Positions 45,324 through 54,370 of a stretch of 64,000 nt of DNA are shown piece after piece. The translations under genes were made by a program, and so were the position numbers. The stretch comes from Cellvibrionaceae bacterium AOL6 (GTDB taxonomy: Bacteria; Pseudomonadota; Gammaproteobacteria; Pseudomonadales; Cellvibrionaceae). The notes beneath the pieces were generated by a model. The model was not told the origin of the DNA and searched no databases. It was given only the letters and a program-made list of their open reading frames with translations. Positions within the stretch are counted from its first letter, which is position 1; every line of letters starts with the position of its first letter. The stretch covers positions 372,001 through 436,000 of the forward strand of contig NOXC01000001.1 of the NCBI GenBank assembly GCA_003265435.1. Direction: 5' to 3'.

Positions 45324-45431
45324 GCATCGGTCCTTCCTTGTACTCTGGCGGCGTGTGCCAGGGTTTTGATTTATTGTGCTGGGCGTATAAGAATACGCGT
45401 TTTTTCGTTGAGATTGTGTCGAGAGAGTGCC

Positions 45432-45866
45432 ATGGCGCGTCATAAAAGTAAAAAGGCTGGCAAGGGATCGGCGGGTCAGAATCGCAAAAGCAGTGAACAG
45501 TTTTTGGAGAAATACGGGCAGCGCAGCGATGTGATCAGCTTGGATTCGGGATTGATGTATCGCGTAGTTGATGCGTTGGACGAGGGGCCGTGTCCGACGG
45601 AATGGGACGCGGTCACGATTCACCAGCGTATCTTACTGGCGGACGGCACGGTCATCGCCGACAGCTATCGCGAAGGTCAGACGGATACCTTCCCTGTCAG
45701 TGAGGCGATACCGGGTCTGAAAGAAGGCCTGCAGTTGATGCCGGTAGGCAGCCGCTATGAATTTGTATTGCCACCAGAGCTGGCCTGGGGACGAAAAGGC
45801 AATCGCAGTAAAATCGGGCCGAATGCCGTATTGCAGATGGACATTCGGCTCGTGGCTGTAGAGTAA
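45432..45866 (+). CDS. FKBP-type peptidyl-prolyl isomerase
   Basis: The 144-residue product has a basic N-terminal tail (ARHKSKKAGKGSAGQNRKSS) and an FKBP domain (about 38-143) with WDAVTIHQRILLADGTVI, EAIPGLKEGLQLMPVGSRYEF (in parts) and PPELAWG, where family members usually have Y-G. There is no signal peptide, so it should act in the cytoplasm, and the basic tail might contact nucleic acid. It is divergent from the M48 gene and convergent with the pirin gene. Confidence 0.88.
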   Translation: MARHKSKKAGKGSAGQNRKSSEQFLEKYGQRSDVISLDSGLMYRVVDALDEGPCPTEWDAVTIHQRILLADGTVIADSYREGQTDTFPVSEAIPGLKEGLQLMPVGSRYEFVLPPELAWGRKGNRSKIGPNAVLQMDIRLVAVE

Positions 45867-45870
45867 CCAA

Positions 45871-46731
45871 TCAGACTGCGACGTCGGTCAGCGTGCCATT
45901 ACGGTAGTCGTTGATGGCCTGCTCTATTTCCTCTGTCGTGTTCATCACGAAAGGACCGTACTGAGTAATTGGCTCCCGCAAAGGTCTACCCGCAAGGATC
46001 AGCACACGCGTCTCGATGTCGCCCTCATTGCATACCTGGATATTTTCGCCTTCGCCCAGACGCGCCACAGATTGCGCACCGATGGGTGACGCCGAGGCGC
46101 CAACGAGTGCCTGCCCTTCGTAGACGTACACTAAGGCATTGTGAGTCTCGGCGACGGGCACCGACACACCCTTACCGGGCGCCAGATGTACGTCGAGGTA
46201 AAGCACTTCGGTATCAGGCACGTCGAAATAGCCCTGCACCTGGGTACCGTCTATCTCCGCCTGTCCCGCGAGGGCTTTCACGGTAACGCCCTCGAACTCA
46301 TAGACGGGGATAGCCTCGGGTGCGACGTCTTCGTAGCGAGCCGCTTGCATCTTCTTCTCGGAGGGCAAGTTCAACCACAGCTGAAACCCACGCATCTTGC
46401 CTTCTGTCTGTTGTGGCATTTCGGAATGGATGATGCCGCGACCGGCGGTCATCCACTGCACGCCGCCATCTGCCAGCAGTCCCACGTTATTCATGTGGTC
46501 GCGGTGTTCCATCTTGCCTTGCAGCATATAGGTCACTGTTTCAAAACCCCGATGCGGGTGGGGTGGAAAGCCGCCGATGTAATCAGAGGCTTCTTCGGAC
46601 CCAAATTCGTCGAGCATCAGGAACGGATCGAAGCGCTGGGGCCGCGCCCCGCCAAATATGCGCTTGAGCTTGACGCCATCGCCGTCAGACGTCGCTCGCC
46701 CTTGGATGTGTTCTATGACTTGCCTGCTCAT
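45871..46731 (-). CDS. Pirin family protein
   Basis: The 286-residue protein has the bicupin pirin pattern: ARPQRFDPFLMLDEFGS, the metal-binding FPPHPHRGFETVTYML with His 58 and 60, HRDHMNN, VQWMTAGRGIIHSEMP and a C-terminal RPLREPITQYGPFVMNT (in two parts). Bacterial pirins include quercetin 2,3-dioxygenases. It is translationally coupled to azoR, overlapping its stop by 4 nt, and a LysR regulator is divergent to the pair. Confidence 0.95.
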   Translation of the reverse strand: MSRQVIEHIQGRATSDGDGVKLKRIFGGARPQRFDPFLMLDEFGSEEASDYIGGFPPHPHRGFETVTYMLQGKMEHRDHMNNVGLLADGGVQWMTAGRGIIHSEMPQQTEGKMRGFQLWLNLPSEKKMQAARYEDVAPEAIPVYEFEGVTVKALAGQAEIDGTQVQGYFDVPDTEVLYLDVHLAPGKGVSVPVAETHNALVYVYEGQALVGASASPIGAQSVARLGEGENIQVCNEGDIETRVLILAGRPLREPITQYGPFVMNTTEEIEQAINDYRNGTLTDVAV

Positions 46732-47312
46732 GCGGCCTCCTCGTCGTCGAGGTACTGTTGAATGGTTTCCCGGGCATCTTCGAGTGCATGCGCTTTATGA
46801 TCACTCAATGCCAGGCCTTCTGCATACACAAACTTCAGGTTCTCAGCGAGGCCGAGAAAGTTCAAGATCGTCTTCAGGTAAGGCACTACGTGGTCGGCGG
46901 AAGAGTCGCGATGCTGCCCGCCGCGGGTGGTGACGACATACACTTTTTTACCTGACAGTAATCCGACCGGGCCGCTCTCAGTGTATTTAAAAGTCACACC
47001 AGCGCGTGCGATATGATCAAACCAGGCCTTAAGCTGACTCGGAATAGTGAAATTGTACATCGGAGCGCCGATGACCACGATATCTGCTTTCTGAACCTCG
47101 TCGATCAGAGTATCGGCAAGTTCGGCGCGGTTTTCGCCGAGGGCCGCAAGCGTGCTGGCGTCGAAGTGAGGCTGGCCTTCGCTGGCAAGATTGCGGTGAA
47201 TGACCTCTGCGTTGTGTTTGGTCTTCAGCCCTTCAACCAAATTAGCGGTCAGGGTCGATGATTGGCCCTGAGTATCAAAAATACTGGAATCTATGTGTAG
47301 TACAGTGCTCAT
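46728..47312 (-). CDS. azoR: FMN-dependent NADH-azoreductase / quinone reductase
   Basis: The 194-residue flavodoxin-like protein matches AzoR: MSTVLHIDSSIFD, the FMN-contact APMYNFTIPSQLKAWFDHI (in parts around MYNF) and VTTRGGQHRDSSADH. It reduces azo dyes and quinones with NADH and is usually a quinone-detoxifying enzyme. AGGAGA precedes ATG 47312. It heads a two-gene operon with pirin, and the divergent LysR gene with a 17-nt palindrome between them suggests induction by an aromatic or quinone signal (inference). Confidence 0.95.
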   Translation of the reverse strand: MSTVLHIDSSIFDTQGQSSTLTANLVEGLKTKHNAEVIHRNLASEGQPHFDASTLAALGENRAELADTLIDEVQKADIVVIGAPMYNFTIPSQLKAWFDHIARAGVTFKYTESGPVGLLSGKKVYVVTTRGGQHRDSSADHVVPYLKTILNFLGLAENLKFVYAEGLALSDHKAHALEDARETIQQYLDDEEAA

Positions 47313-47413
47313 AGTACGTCTCCTGTTCGGGTGAGGGAGGTTCCAATAACCTCTCGATGACACAAGCATAACCAAGTAAAATCGATTGAATGTACGTATT
47401 AATTGTCTTAAAT

Positions 47414-47430
47414 GATCAAATAATTTGATC
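47414..47430. promoter_or_regulatory. 17-nt palindrome between azoR and its divergent LysR gene
   Basis: GATCAAAT and ATTTGATC flank a central A in the 133-nt divergent promoter region, 15 nt before the LysR start and 101 nt before azoR. It has the T-N11-A form expected of a LysR operator. Confidence 0.6.
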
Positions 47431-47445
47431 TATTCGGGTGTGCTT

Positions 47446-48348
47446 ATGTCGGATATCCCACAGGTCAGCCTGGAGCAATGGGCCACGTTCCGGGCCGTGG
47501 TGGAGGAAGGCAGCTTCGCCAAAGCGGCTGAACGCTTGAACAAGAGTCAGAGCAGCGTGAGCTACTTGATCTCCAAAATGGAATCCCGCCTGCCCGCCCC
47601 CACACTGGTTATGCAGGGGCGCAAAGCGGTGCTGACGGAACTCGGGAAGGTACTGTATCGGCAGGCATGCAGTCTGTTGGATCAGGCGCTGTCACTCGAT
47701 CGCAGCGCGCGCAGTCACGCCAAGGGTTGGGAGGCCGAGTTAGTCCTGGCGGCCGATGCCCTGACGCCTCTGACTCGCCTATTTTGCGCTTTACAGCAGT
47801 TTTCAGAGATCAGTCCGGTGACGCGTGTCCGTATTCTGGAGACGTCATTGAGCGGCACTGACGAGGCGCTGCTCGAGCGGCGCGCCCAGCTCGCGATCAC
47901 GCCGCATGTGCCGGTTGGCTTCCTCGCCGAGCCACTTTGGGAGATGCGCATGCTGGCGGTTGCGAGCCCCAGTTACCCACTGGCTAGGCAGACGCACGCC
48001 ATTTCAGAAATCGAACTCGCTCAGGCGCGACAAATTGTGTTGCGGGATACCGGCATGCGACGGGAGCGCGAAGGCGGCTGGTTGGGGGCGGAACAACGTT
48101 GGACGGTCAGTCATTTCTCAAGCAGTGTCGAGGCGGTGAAGGCGGGTTTGGGCTTTGCTTTCCTGCCGGAGCACAAGGTCCGAGCGGCACTGGATGAGGG
48201 GTCCTTGGTGAGGTTGAATCTGGAGATCGGGGGTGAGCGCCGGATTGGTCTCAATATGGTGATTGCCGACCAGAGTCTCGCGGGACCGGGTGTTAAGGCG
48301 CTGGCTGAGATTCTTCGGGCACAGCAAGAAAACCTTCCCAATCACTGA
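47446..48348 (+). CDS. LysR-family transcriptional regulator (divergent to azoR-pirin)
   Basis: The 300-residue product has a helix-turn-helix (about 7-65; ATFRAVVEEGSFAKAAERLNKSQ, then SVSYLISKME) and an effector domain (about 90-290). ATG 47446 is used. It likely regulates azoR and pirin through the palindrome at 47414-47430. Its 3' end overlaps the end of the convergent alpha/beta-hydrolase gene by 56 nt, so the two transcripts are antisense at their tails. Confidence 0.93.
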   Translation: MSDIPQVSLEQWATFRAVVEEGSFAKAAERLNKSQSSVSYLISKMESRLPAPTLVMQGRKAVLTELGKVLYRQACSLLDQALSLDRSARSHAKGWEAELVLAADALTPLTRLFCALQQFSEISPVTRVRILETSLSGTDEALLERRAQLAITPHVPVGFLAEPLWEMRMLAVASPSYPLARQTHAISEIELAQARQIVLRDTGMRREREGGWLGAEQRWTVSHFSSSVEAVKAGLGFAFLPEHKVRAALDEGSLVRLNLEIGGERRIGLNMVIADQSLAGPGVKALAEILRAQQENLPNH

Positions 48349-49246
48349 ATTCGAGAATGAAGTCTTCCACCAGTGCGGTGTAGCGCGGCTCATCAAGATC
48401 AAAATCACCGATATGGTCGGCACCCCAATCGGTAATCAGGACGCGAGTACGCTCAGGAGGCAGCGACTGAGCAAGTTCGACGCTCTGCCGGTGATCGGTC
48501 TTGGTGTCGGTGCGCGAATGGATGAGCAGCACGGGCGTTTGTATCTCGCTGGCGTGTTTTGCTGTATCCGCTTCGCTGTACCAGAATCCGGTGCGCAGGC
48601 GCAGGCCGAGGCGGATACCCGGTTCGATGCACATGACCCAATCGCCGTAGTCACGGCGACCGCGCTCGAAAATGGCGCTTTGCCAGTTTAGGAAGGGTGA
48701 GTCGGCCACGACGAAGCCATGTGCCGGCAGGCTTGCCGCCGCCTGTAAGAGCGTGGCCGCGCCCCAGGAAACGCCAAAAAAACCGATGTGTTCGGGTGCG
48801 TAGCCGCGCGTGTCCCGCAACCATTGGCTCAATGCAACGATATCGTGTTTTTCGAGATAACCGCCGCCCGGTGGGCCACTCTGGCGATCACCGTGGGCGC
48901 GGTGGTCAAAGGTCACGTAGGCACAGCCGAAGCGATCGAAGGCCCGAAAAAAGCGTTCGACTTGCAAACGAGTTTGGCCCCAGCCGTGTGCCAGAACGAC
49001 CACGCAGGGCGAGGCCGTGACGGGTGTAAACAGCCACGCATTCAGGGATTCGCCGAGTGCGTTGTCAAGCTCGACGACGTCGAGGTGCCTGTCGAGGCGC
49101 TCGGTCGCGGCCGTGTTGATGAGCAGGATGTCTTTATCCGGCCGCTCCGTTTGCAGAATCACGCCACTGAAATGCCAGCACAGTGCCAGGTAAGCGAGGA
49201 TCAGGGCCACCAGCAGCCACAGCAGGATACGTTTTATCAGCGTCAT
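48293..49246 (-). CDS. Alpha/beta hydrolase, membrane-anchored
   Basis: The 317-residue product has an N-terminal membrane helix (about 7-27) and an alpha/beta-hydrolase fold: HGWGQTR oxyanion region (88-94), nucleophile Ser 160 in GVSWGA, Asp 247 in IHSRTD and His 278 in ADHIG. The family (DUF/BD-FAE-like hydrolases) has broad esterase activity; substrate unknown. It overlaps the stop of the RluE gene by 4 nt, and its tail overlaps the convergent LysR gene. Confidence 0.85.
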   Translation of the reverse strand: MTLIKRILLWLLVALILAYLALCWHFSGVILQTERPDKDILLINTAATERLDRHLDVVELDNALGESLNAWLFTPVTASPCVVVLAHGWGQTRLQVERFFRAFDRFGCAYVTFDHRAHGDRQSGPPGGGYLEKHDIVALSQWLRDTRGYAPEHIGFFGVSWGAATLLQAAASLPAHGFVVADSPFLNWQSAIFERGRRDYGDWVMCIEPGIRLGLRLRTGFWYSEADTAKHASEIQTPVLLIHSRTDTKTDHRQSVELAQSLPPERTRVLITDWGADHIGDFDLDEPRYTALVEDFILEFSDWEGFLAVPEESQPAP

Positions 49247-49893
49247 CGGCGCGGTCGCCTTGAGGAGGCCGGTGTGGAGCGGCGGCGCCTGGGTCGGGTT
49301 TGCGTATTCGGCTTCTTTGCGGCGGGCGGTGCGGCCACGTCCAACACACGAAATTCACCGGGTTGCAGGCGCTGGCCATCCTGATCCAGATGCCAGTCTC
49401 CCACGGCATAGCGGATCAAACGCAGTGTGGGAAAGCCCGCGGCTGCGGTCATACGTCGCACCTGTCGGTTCCGACCTTCGCGAATACTGAGGGACAGCCA
49501 GCTTGTCGGTTGTGTTTTGCGATAGCGCACTGGAGGATCGCGATCCCACACGGCTGGCGGCTCGATGCGCTCTGCGCGGGCAGGCAGTGTGACGCCGTCT
49601 TTCAGTTCCAAGCCATCGCGCAAGGCCTGTAAGGCCTCGTCTGAAATATCGCCGTCGACCTGAACCCAATAGTGCTTTTCTTCTTTGTGTTTTGGGTGCG
49701 CAATGCGATGCTGCAAGGGCCCGTTATTGGTGAGCAGCACTAAACCTTCGGAATCTCGATCCAGACGCCCCGCCGGATAGACGTCTCGGTACGCGGGGTC
49801 ATGCAGGCATTCAGCCAGCGTGCGTCGGCCCTCATTGTCCCGAAACTGACAGAGCATATCGAAGGGTTTATTGAGTAGAATGAGGGTCGCCAT
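49243..49893 (-). CDS. rluE: Ribosomal large subunit pseudouridine synthase (RluE-like)
   Basis: The 216-residue product matches the RsuA/RluE family: ILLNKPFDMLCQF, then GRLDRDSEGLVLLTN with catalytic Asp 45, and IREGRNRQVRRMTAAAGFPTLRLIR (in parts) with a basic C-terminal tail rich in Arg and Pro (about 190-216). It lacks the N-terminal S4 domain, as RluE does; RluE makes pseudouridine 2457 in 23S rRNA. ATG 49893 is used. The gene is coupled to the hydrolase downstream. Confidence 0.88.
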   Translation of the reverse strand: MATLILLNKPFDMLCQFRDNEGRRTLAECLHDPAYRDVYPAGRLDRDSEGLVLLTNNGPLQHRIAHPKHKEEKHYWVQVDGDISDEALQALRDGLELKDGVTLPARAERIEPPAVWDRDPPVRYRKTQPTSWLSLSIREGRNRQVRRMTAAAGFPTLRLIRYAVGDWHLDQDGQRLQPGEFRVLDVAAPPAAKKPNTQTRPRRRRSTPASSRRPRR

Positions 49894-49946
49894 AAGAGCG
49901 CCACGATGTCGTGCTCTGTCTGCCAAGTCAAGCGAGGGGGGTGAAT

Positions 49947-50366
49947 ATGTTAGTGCGTTTCGGACATTTAATCTTAGTGTCGTTATGTGTGTGGGGCTGC
50001 TCGGAGTCGAGCGCGCCTGAAGGAGAAAGTGATACCGTTTCGGATACTACCGTCTACGTCTACATTGATGACGACGCGCGGCAATGTGAGCAGGAGCCGC
50101 TGGCACTCGATATTCAAAAAGGCACGCTGCTGGAAGCCGGTGTGCAGGTCTACGATGCTCAGTGCGCAGAGCTGTCCAAGATGGCTGTTGCGACGATGTG
50201 TGGCTTGAAAACACTCGGTGTGCATGTGTTCGAAATTGCCGCCAGCGATCAAAAGCGTGCGCGCAGTCTGGGCTATGAAGCGGTGGATGCACTCCAGCAT
50301 ATGGGAGAAGCGGAACAGAGCTATGAACTGCGCCCCTGTCCTGAGCGTGTGCGACAGCAGCCCTGA
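49947..50366 (+). CDS. Hypothetical lipoprotein
   Basis: The 139-residue product starts MLVRFGHLILVSLCVWGC, a lipoprotein signal (lipid Cys 18), and continues with a small alpha/beta domain (about 35-130; TTVYVYIDDDARQCEQE, then CGLKTLGVHVFEIAA) containing four further Cys. I do not recognise the family. GAGGGGGG lies just before ATG 49947. The next gene begins inside its stop codon (TGATG), so they are co-translated. Confidence 0.68.
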   Translation: MLVRFGHLILVSLCVWGCSESSAPEGESDTVSDTTVYVYIDDDARQCEQEPLALDIQKGTLLEAGVQVYDAQCAELSKMAVATMCGLKTLGVHVFEIAASDQKRARSLGYEAVDALQHMGEAEQSYELRPCPERVRQQP

Positions 50367-51016
50367 TGCCCTGCCCTTTATGTTTGCACAGCGGTGACAC
50401 GCTCTACCATGTGGACCGGCGTCGGGAATATCACCAATGTGCGCAGTGTCATTTCGTATTTGTCCCCCCGCAGTGGCATCTCAGTGCTGAAGAGGAAAAA
50501 GCCGAATACGACAAGCACGAGAACACGGTGGATGACCCGGGCTATCGACGCTTTTTAAGCCGCTTAAGTGGGCCATTGCTCGCGCACATGTCGCCCGCGT
50601 CGCAGTGCTTGGAATTCGGTTGCGGCCCGGGGCCGGCACTGGCCGCCGTACTGCGGGAACATGGGCACCAGGTCGTGTGTTTCGATCCGAACTATTTCCC
50701 GGATACACGCTGGCAGGAGCGGCAATTTGATGTCATCACCGCTACCGAAGTGATCGAGCATCTAGCCGATCCGCACACAGAGCTGACGCGACTCTGGGCG
50801 CGATTGAAACCGAGGGGCATGTTAGGTTTGATGAGTAAATTGGTGCTCAATGCGGAGGCCTTTACGCGCTGGCACTACAAAAACGATCCCACGCACATCG
50901 GGTTTTTTTCTCGTCAGAGCCTGGCCTGGCTGTGTGGACATTTGCACGCGGACATCGAATACCTCGCGGATGACGCATATATATTGCACAAAAAGCGGCT
51001 CAATGTGGGTTCCTAG
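50366..51016 (+). CDS. Class I SAM-dependent methyltransferase with N-terminal zinc ribbon
   Basis: The 216-residue product opens with a zinc ribbon (CPLC at 3-6 and CAQC at 25-28), as in many small type-11/12 methyltransferases, then a SAM-binding domain with LEFGCGPGPALAA, VVCFDPNYFP and ITATEVIEHLADP. No membrane helix is present. Substrate unknown. It overlaps the preceding lipoprotein gene by one base. Confidence 0.85.
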   Translation: MPCPLCLHSGDTLYHVDRRREYHQCAQCHFVFVPPQWHLSAEEEKAEYDKHENTVDDPGYRRFLSRLSGPLLAHMSPASQCLEFGCGPGPALAAVLREHGHQVVCFDPNYFPDTRWQERQFDVITATEVIEHLADPHTELTRLWARLKPRGMLGLMSKLVLNAEAFTRWHYKNDPTHIGFFSRQSLAWLCGHLHADIEYLADDAYILHKKRLNVGS

Positions 51017-51067
51017 TCGAGACATTCGACTCGCCCCCCGGGGACTCACCAATACCTACTCAGGCCC

Positions 51068-51823
51068 TCAATAGCGCTTGATGATCAGCGAGCGCCAATT
51101 GCGGAGTATGCCGTTCATCAACCGGGGTTGGTCCGGGTGTGGGAATTGACGCACGCGTTGTTCAAAGCGATTGAGGCTGGTGTCATCGCGTATGAAGACG
51201 CCCACCGCGTTGTCGTAGCGCGGTGTGCGCAGGCTGTAAATACTGCTGAAACCATAGCGATTTTTGGGCAGCTCGGCGATGCAGTCTCGGCACTGACGCT
51301 CATGTTCAAAATTCATAACAAGCATGCCACGGCGCGTCAGTACATGACTGAGACGCCGCATCCAGCTGCGGTCTGCGATGATGGCTCGGCGCGCCTCGCC
51401 GCTTCCGTCGCCACTGAACAAGTCTTCAACAAGGAAATCGACACTGGCTTTGGGCGTGTCCTGTAACACCTCTCGCGCATCCCGACACACCAATGTGGTG
51501 TTGTCTGCGTCGCATTTAAAATGCTTTCTGGCAATGCGCAGATGGGTTGAATCGAGATCCACACCGGTGATGTGTTGCGGTGCAAATAGGTAGTTCAGAG
51601 CATTGATCGCCGCCCCACCCCCGACCCCCAGCATCATGACCGAGTTGGGCGCTGCCCCAAAAAAGGCCGGCAAACTGAGCAAATCCCATAGGTGTCCAGC
51701 CAGGGGACGCGCAGGGTTCCACTGACTATGGAAAATACCGTTGGTGTACAGCCGAACACTGCGCCCGGCCTGCCTCACTTCATAGAGCGTGCCGTTGCGC
51801 TCCTCGCGCCAGAGTTCAGCCAT
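51068..51823 (-). CDS. Spermidine-synthase-like protein
   Basis: The 251-residue product has the polyamine-synthase type Rossmann fold: VMMLGVGGGAAINALNYLF, ITGVDLDSTHLRIARKHF and a later acidic segment FLVEDLFSGDG where true spermidine synthases carry catalytic Asp residues. The N-terminal beta strands (about 1-45) are reduced, and the active-site loop is not the classical DSSDP, so the activity may differ. ATG 51823 lies inside the end of the FemAB-like gene, overlapping by 8 nt, so the two are coupled. Confidence 0.75.
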   Translation of the reverse strand: MAELWREERNGTLYEVRQAGRSVRLYTNGIFHSQWNPARPLAGHLWDLLSLPAFFGAAPNSVMMLGVGGGAAINALNYLFAPQHITGVDLDSTHLRIARKHFKCDADNTTLVCRDAREVLQDTPKASVDFLVEDLFSGDGSGEARRAIIADRSWMRRLSHVLTRRGMLVMNFEHERQCRDCIAELPKNRYGFSSIYSLRTPRYDNAVGVFIRDDTSLNRFEQRVRQFPHPDQPRLMNGILRNWRSLIIKRY

Positions 51824-52988
51824 GGTCGGGTGCCGCACTGGCGAGGCAGTGCGCGTCGACTTGTGGCACATCCTCTCGAAATGGCAGTGCGGCGCGGGCT
51901 TCTCCAACATAGGCGTGCGTATGCTGGAGTTCCTGATCACAGAAATGCGCCACCGCCTCGCGAAAGCCCGGGTGGGGCAAATAGTGCGCGCTCTGCGTCA
52001 ACACCGCCTGAAAGCCGCGTTGTATTTTGTGTTCGCCCTGAGCGCCGGGGTCAAAACGCTGCAAGCCCTCTGCGATGGCGTATTCAATGCCTCGGTAATA
52101 ACAGGTTTCAAAGTGCAGCCCGTCGATCTCGACCGCACAGCCCCAGTAGCGCCCATAAAGTGTCTGAGCATCGCGAAAATACAAGGCTGCCGCGAGTAAC
52201 TCGCCTTGGTGGCGCACGTCCAGCAACAGGCATTGCTCGGGCAGCGCCTGTGCCAGCGCGGGGAAAAACCCCGGCTTTAAATAGCCTGCCCGGCCGCTTC
52301 GCTTCAGGTAGGTTCGGTGATAGAGCTGATAGAAATCCTGCCAGTCTTCAGCGTTAACGTCCGCCGCGTTGCGCCAGCGGTAGTCGAGTGCGGCCACTTT
52401 CTGGCGCTCCTTGCGCACGTTTTTGCGTTTTCGCGATGAGAACTCAGCGAGAAAGGCGTCGAAGTCGGCGTAGCCCCGATTAAACCAATGAAACTGGCAG
52501 TCACGACGCCAGCAGGTTTCGGCATCCTGCTGTATCGCGCGATCGCAGTCTTGTGAGGGAAACAGGCAATGCAGGCTCGAACAGTTCAGCACCTCGACCT
52601 GAGATTTTAAAAAGGCCCAGGCACGGAGCTGATCCTCGTGGTCGCCCGCAATGCGTGGCCCGGTTGCGGGTGTATAGGGTATGGCATTGACTAGTTTGGG
52701 GTAATAATTCAGCCCGTTGCGATGGTAGGCGTCGGCCCAGCTCCAGTCGAATACGTACTCACCGTAGCTGTGTTGTTTAAGGTAGACCGGCGCCGCGACG
52801 ACTAAGCTGCCCTCGCGATACCCAGCGAGATGCATCGGTACCCAACCGCTGGCTTCGCCAGTGCATCCGCTGTGTTCCAATGCCTGCAGAAAGCGGTGCT
52901 GAGTGAAGGGGTAGGCGTTCGGCCACAGCGCATCCCATGCACGTGCGTCAATCTCATCAATGTTGGGATGCAGGCGAAAATCTATCAT
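51816..52988 (-). CDS. GNAT / FemAB-like acyltransferase (peptidogalycan family)
   Basis: The 390-residue cytoplasmic protein belongs to the FemAB-like / DUF482 group: VFDWSWADAYHRNGLNYYPKLVNAIPYTPATGPR (in parts), QFHWFNRGYADFDAFLAEFSSRKRKNVRKERQKV (in parts) and a C-terminal GLQRFDPGAQGEHKIQRGF with LPHPGF. The fold is a double GNAT domain; substrates are unknown. It reads in the same direction as phoR (62 nt upstream) and is coupled to the spermidine-synthase-like gene downstream. Confidence 0.88.
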   Translation of the reverse strand: MIDFRLHPNIDEIDARAWDALWPNAYPFTQHRFLQALEHSGCTGEASGWVPMHLAGYREGSLVVAAPVYLKQHSYGEYVFDWSWADAYHRNGLNYYPKLVNAIPYTPATGPRIAGDHEDQLRAWAFLKSQVEVLNCSSLHCLFPSQDCDRAIQQDAETCWRRDCQFHWFNRGYADFDAFLAEFSSRKRKNVRKERQKVAALDYRWRNAADVNAEDWQDFYQLYHRTYLKRSGRAGYLKPGFFPALAQALPEQCLLLDVRHQGELLAAALYFRDAQTLYGRYWGCAVEIDGLHFETCYYRGIEYAIAEGLQRFDPGAQGEHKIQRGFQAVLTQSAHYLPHPGFREAVAHFCDQELQHTHAYVGEARAALPFREDVPQVDAHCLASAAPDHG

Positions 52989-53050
52989 GCAGTGAGCGAT
53001 GTCCGGGGGTTGGACGCACCCGCCCCGCTCATCGAGTGCGTGGCGAGGCC

Positions 53051-54370
53051 TTAAATACTGGCGAGGGTGCGCGTGACCCGATTACTGGGAAAGCAGCAAC
53101 TAAACGTGCTGCCCTTACCGGGTTTACTTTCAATCTTGAGTTGACCATCGTGCCGCAACAGCACGTGTTTGACAATCGCCAGACCGAGGCCTGTGCCACC
53201 GGCACTGCTGGAGCGGCCACCGTCGATGCGATAAAAGCGTTCCGTCAGTCGTGGGATGTGTTTCGGGTCAATGCCGATGCCGTTGTCTTGAACGTGCAGC
53301 AAAAATTGACCGGATTGTTGTTCGGTAAATACGCGGATAGTGCAGTCCTTGCCACCCCCTGCCCCGGCGTATTTAACGGCATTGATGACCAGGTTGGAAA
53401 AGGCGCTGCGCAGTTCTTTCTCGTTGCCTTGGAGTGTAATGTCCTGTGGAACTTCGTTGATAAACTGCGTGTTTTCGCTGCTCATCGCACGCCCATCGTT
53501 AAAAATCAGACCGACGAGTTGATGTAATTGCACTTGGTCCTGTTGTGCACTGCGATCGTCTGTTTCCAACTTGGTCAACATGATTAAATCGTTGACGAGA
53601 GACGTCATGCGCATGCCCTGCTGCTGCATTTGTTCGAGTGCGCGGCGCAACATCGGCGATTGATCCGGCATGTCGAGCAGGGTTTCCACATAGCCGCGGA
53701 CAACGGTCAGCGGGGTGCGCAATTCGTGCGACACATTGGCCACAAAATCGCGTCGCATCTGCTCGAGTTTGGCAACCCGTGTAATGTCGCGCACAACGAT
53801 CAAGCGCTCGCCCTGACCGTAGGGGTGGATTTGAAATAACAGTTGCTGGCCTTCATTCCGGTAGGATTCGATTTCCAGTGGCTCAGCGTACTCGCCAGCG
53901 TCGAAATACGATTGAAAGCGCGGGTCGCGAACGATGTTGGTGATGCGGTGCCCGAAATCAATTTGGCGCAAGCCGAGCATTTCGGTGGCGGCCTGGTTCC
54001 ACCATTCGATATTGGCGCGGCTGTCGGCGAGAATCACGCCGTCGTTCAGGGCCGAGGTCATATCCTGCACGCGAGAGACCACCGCCTGCAGGCGTAACTT
54101 GTCTTTCTCGTAGCGCTGCATCAGCAGCTTCACGTCTTCGGCGATTTCGCCCCACATGCCGAACAGCTCGTTGTCTTGCACATTACCGGTACGTGCCTGA
54201 TTCACCCAGCGCTCCAGTCGACTCAAGCTGCGCAGGGTCCACGCGAGGTACAAGCCGAGCGCCAAGATCGCGGCTTCACGCCAATAGCCTGCGGAGGCGC
54301 CGATAAACAGGACCGCAACGAAAAACAGTAGAAACCACTTCAGCTCAGTGGCCAGGCCTTTTCTTAGCAT
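53051..54370 (-). CDS. phoR: Phosphate regulon sensor kinase PhoR
   Basis: The 439-residue product has two N-terminal helices (about 12-50), a PAS domain (about 95-200), a HisKA domain with the phospho-His in ANVSHELRTPLTVVRGYVETLL (residue 215) and an HATPase domain (VQDNGIGID, SSAGGTGLGLAIVKH). It phosphorylates PhoB under phosphate limitation, under control of Pst and PhoU. ATG 54370 is used; a TTG at 54382 would add four residues. It follows phoB by 124 nt. Confidence 0.95.
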   Translation of the reverse strand: MLRKGLATELKWFLLFFVAVLFIGASAGYWREAAILALGLYLAWTLRSLSRLERWVNQARTGNVQDNELFGMWGEIAEDVKLLMQRYEKDKLRLQAVVSRVQDMTSALNDGVILADSRANIEWWNQAATEMLGLRQIDFGHRITNIVRDPRFQSYFDAGEYAEPLEIESYRNEGQQLLFQIHPYGQGERLIVVRDITRVAKLEQMRRDFVANVSHELRTPLTVVRGYVETLLDMPDQSPMLRRALEQMQQQGMRMTSLVNDLIMLTKLETDDRSAQQDQVQLHQLVGLIFNDGRAMSSENTQFINEVPQDITLQGNEKELRSAFSNLVINAVKYAGAGGGKDCTIRVFTEQQSGQFLLHVQDNGIGIDPKHIPRLTERFYRIDGGRSSSAGGTGLGLAIVKHVLLRHDGQLKIESKPGKGSTFSCCFPSNRVTRTLASI

